Made by a program: the position numbers and the translations under genes. A stretch of 5,775 nucleotides of DNA from Chloroflexota bacterium (lineage in GTDB: Bacteria; Chloroflexota; UBA6077): the NCBI GenBank assembly GCA_021788565.1, contig JAJYKO010000427.1, positions 1 through 5,775 of the forward strand, given 5' to 3'. The notes under the pieces are model-generated. The model was given only the letters and a program-made list of their open reading frames with translations, ran no database searches and was not told the DNA's origin. This document shows positions 4,947-5,775 of the stretch, piece by piece. How positions within the stretch are numbered: the first letter of the stretch is position 1; every line of letters starts with the position of its first letter.

Positions 4947-5775
4947 TTGAAGGGATTTAGCAATCGCTTCATCCTCTTCCTCTTCGTGTTTGATATACTC
5001 CTGACCGAACTGGCCCTGTTCATCGCCGAGGCCATGAGGGGCGTTATACCCTTTGGGCGCCCCGAGATCGGTCAGACCTTCATCGATATCTCGATCTTGT
5101 TCGGGGTCGCCCTCATCTGGGGCTTCTTCCTCCGCTTCTTCGGGGCCTACGATCCACGCCGCCTCTCTTCATTCGTGGACGAGGGGAAGGCGGTACTGTT
5201 GGCCATCCTCGTCGGAATGTTGGCCCTCTCATCACTCTTCTACCTGCTGAACATCGAGTTCCGTTCCAGGATTCTCTTCGCTTATTTTGCAGTGATCGAC
5301 CTGGCACTGCTGATCAACTACCGGTTGGCCGTCCGCTACGTCGTGCGATCTATGGTAGCCGGTGGGTACAACGTGCGGCGCGTGCTGCTGGTTGGAACCA
5401 CCAAGGTGGGCCGGGAGCTGGCGTACATCATCCAGTCGCAGCCCTGGTGCGGGCTGTACGTCGTGGGCTTTGTGGACGACGATCCGGAGCTGAGAGGCAC
5501 TCAGATGGACGAGTGGCCGGTTATGGGCGCCACGGCCGAACTTCCGAGACTCATCGCGGAGAACGAGGTCGATGATATCATCGTTGCACTCCCGGGCAGG
5601 GAGCACGAGAAGATCGCGGAGATAGTGATGGGACTGCAGGCTCACCCCGTTAGGATCAGGGTGGTGCCGGACCTCTTCGAGATGGTTTCGGTGCGAGCCC
5701 AGGTGGAGGACTTCTGGGGTGTGCCTCTTATCGGGCTGCGGGACCCGGTGATCACCGGTTTCGATAGGGTTGTCA
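4947..5775 (+). CDS. Polyprenyl-phosphate sugar-phosphate transferase, 5' part (cut by window end)
   Basis: The first 276 residues of a membrane enzyme of the WbaP/WcaJ type, which moves a sugar-1-phosphate from a UDP-sugar to undecaprenyl phosphate and so starts glycan assembly at the inner face of the cell membrane. Four hydrophobic helices are readable at about residues 8-30, 44-65, 82-101 and 108-126. They are followed by the soluble nucleotide-binding-like domain: VRRVLLVGTTKVGRELA (143-159) with a GxxxxGR loop, VVGFVDDDPE (172-181), VDDIIVALPG (208-217) and VRIRVVPDLFEMV (235-247). The last visible segment, VPLIGLRDPVITGFDRVV, is the usual lead into the fifth helix, so the catalytic C-terminal domain lies beyond the window. 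Full members are about 450-500 residues. The start is TTG, supported by AGGAGG. The frame is the same as that of the preceding glycosyltransferase and is separated from it only by TGA 4926-4928. Sugar specificity cannot be told from this part. Confidence 0.9.
   Translation, partial: MKGFSNRFILFLFVFDILLTELALFIAEAMRGVIPFGRPEIGQTFIDISILFGVALIWGFFLRFFGAYDPRRLSSFVDEGKAVLLAILVGMLALSSLFYLLNIEFRSRILFAYFAVIDLALLINYRLAVRYVVRSMVAGGYNVRRVLLVGTTKVGRELAYIIQSQPWCGLYVVGFVDDDPELRGTQMDEWPVMGATAELPRLIAENEVDDIIVALPGREHEKIAEIVMGLQAHPVRIRVVPDLFEMVSVRAQVEDFWGVPLIGLRDPVITGFDRVV

Overview
The window is a high-GC stretch of bacterial DNA carrying the front part of a surface-polysaccharide (exopolysaccharide, capsule or O-antigen type) biosynthesis operon. 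All five genes read on the + strand. No gene could be named to a specific ortholog, so gene symbols are left empty. The tightly packed high-GC genes, the palindromic GC-rich intergenic repeats and the C-rich heptad repeat resemble what is common in Chloroflexota and some other deep-branching environmental bacteria. That placement is an inference from general style and is low confidence.

Layout. Bases 1-297 hold no gene I can support. Bases 53-162 are a cluster of short palindromes and direct repeats, one of which resembles an intrinsic terminator. Bases 163-297 hold a perfect TATAAT box inside a palindrome, about 50 bases before the first start codon. The operon then runs: a GT4-family glycosyltransferase (298-1539); a second GT4 glycosyltransferase (1543-2817), whose first ~50 codons lie in repeat DNA; an NAD-dependent sugar-nucleotide epimerase (2814-3755, overlapping the previous gene by 4 bases); a third GT4 glycosyltransferase (3759-4928); and the N-terminal two thirds of a polyprenyl-phosphate sugar-phosphate transferase (4947 to the window end), which starts at TTG and is cut off before its catalytic domain. 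Gaps between genes are 3, -4, 3 and 18 bases, so one transcript with translational coupling is likely.

How they work together (inference from family knowledge). The last gene would start a lipid-linked glycan by moving a sugar-1-phosphate from a UDP-sugar onto undecaprenyl phosphate at the inner face of the membrane. The three cytoplasmic GT4 enzymes would add further sugars, and the epimerase would supply one of the activated sugars. Flippase, polymerase and chain-length genes are not in the window.

The least ordinary spot is 1543-1696. There an inverted repeat and a 7-base tandem repeat lie between genes 1 and 2 and are open in frame with gene 2. The minus strand carries at least seven closely spaced G-tracts. 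I see no sign of a wholly new biological system; the pathway genes themselves are of familiar families.
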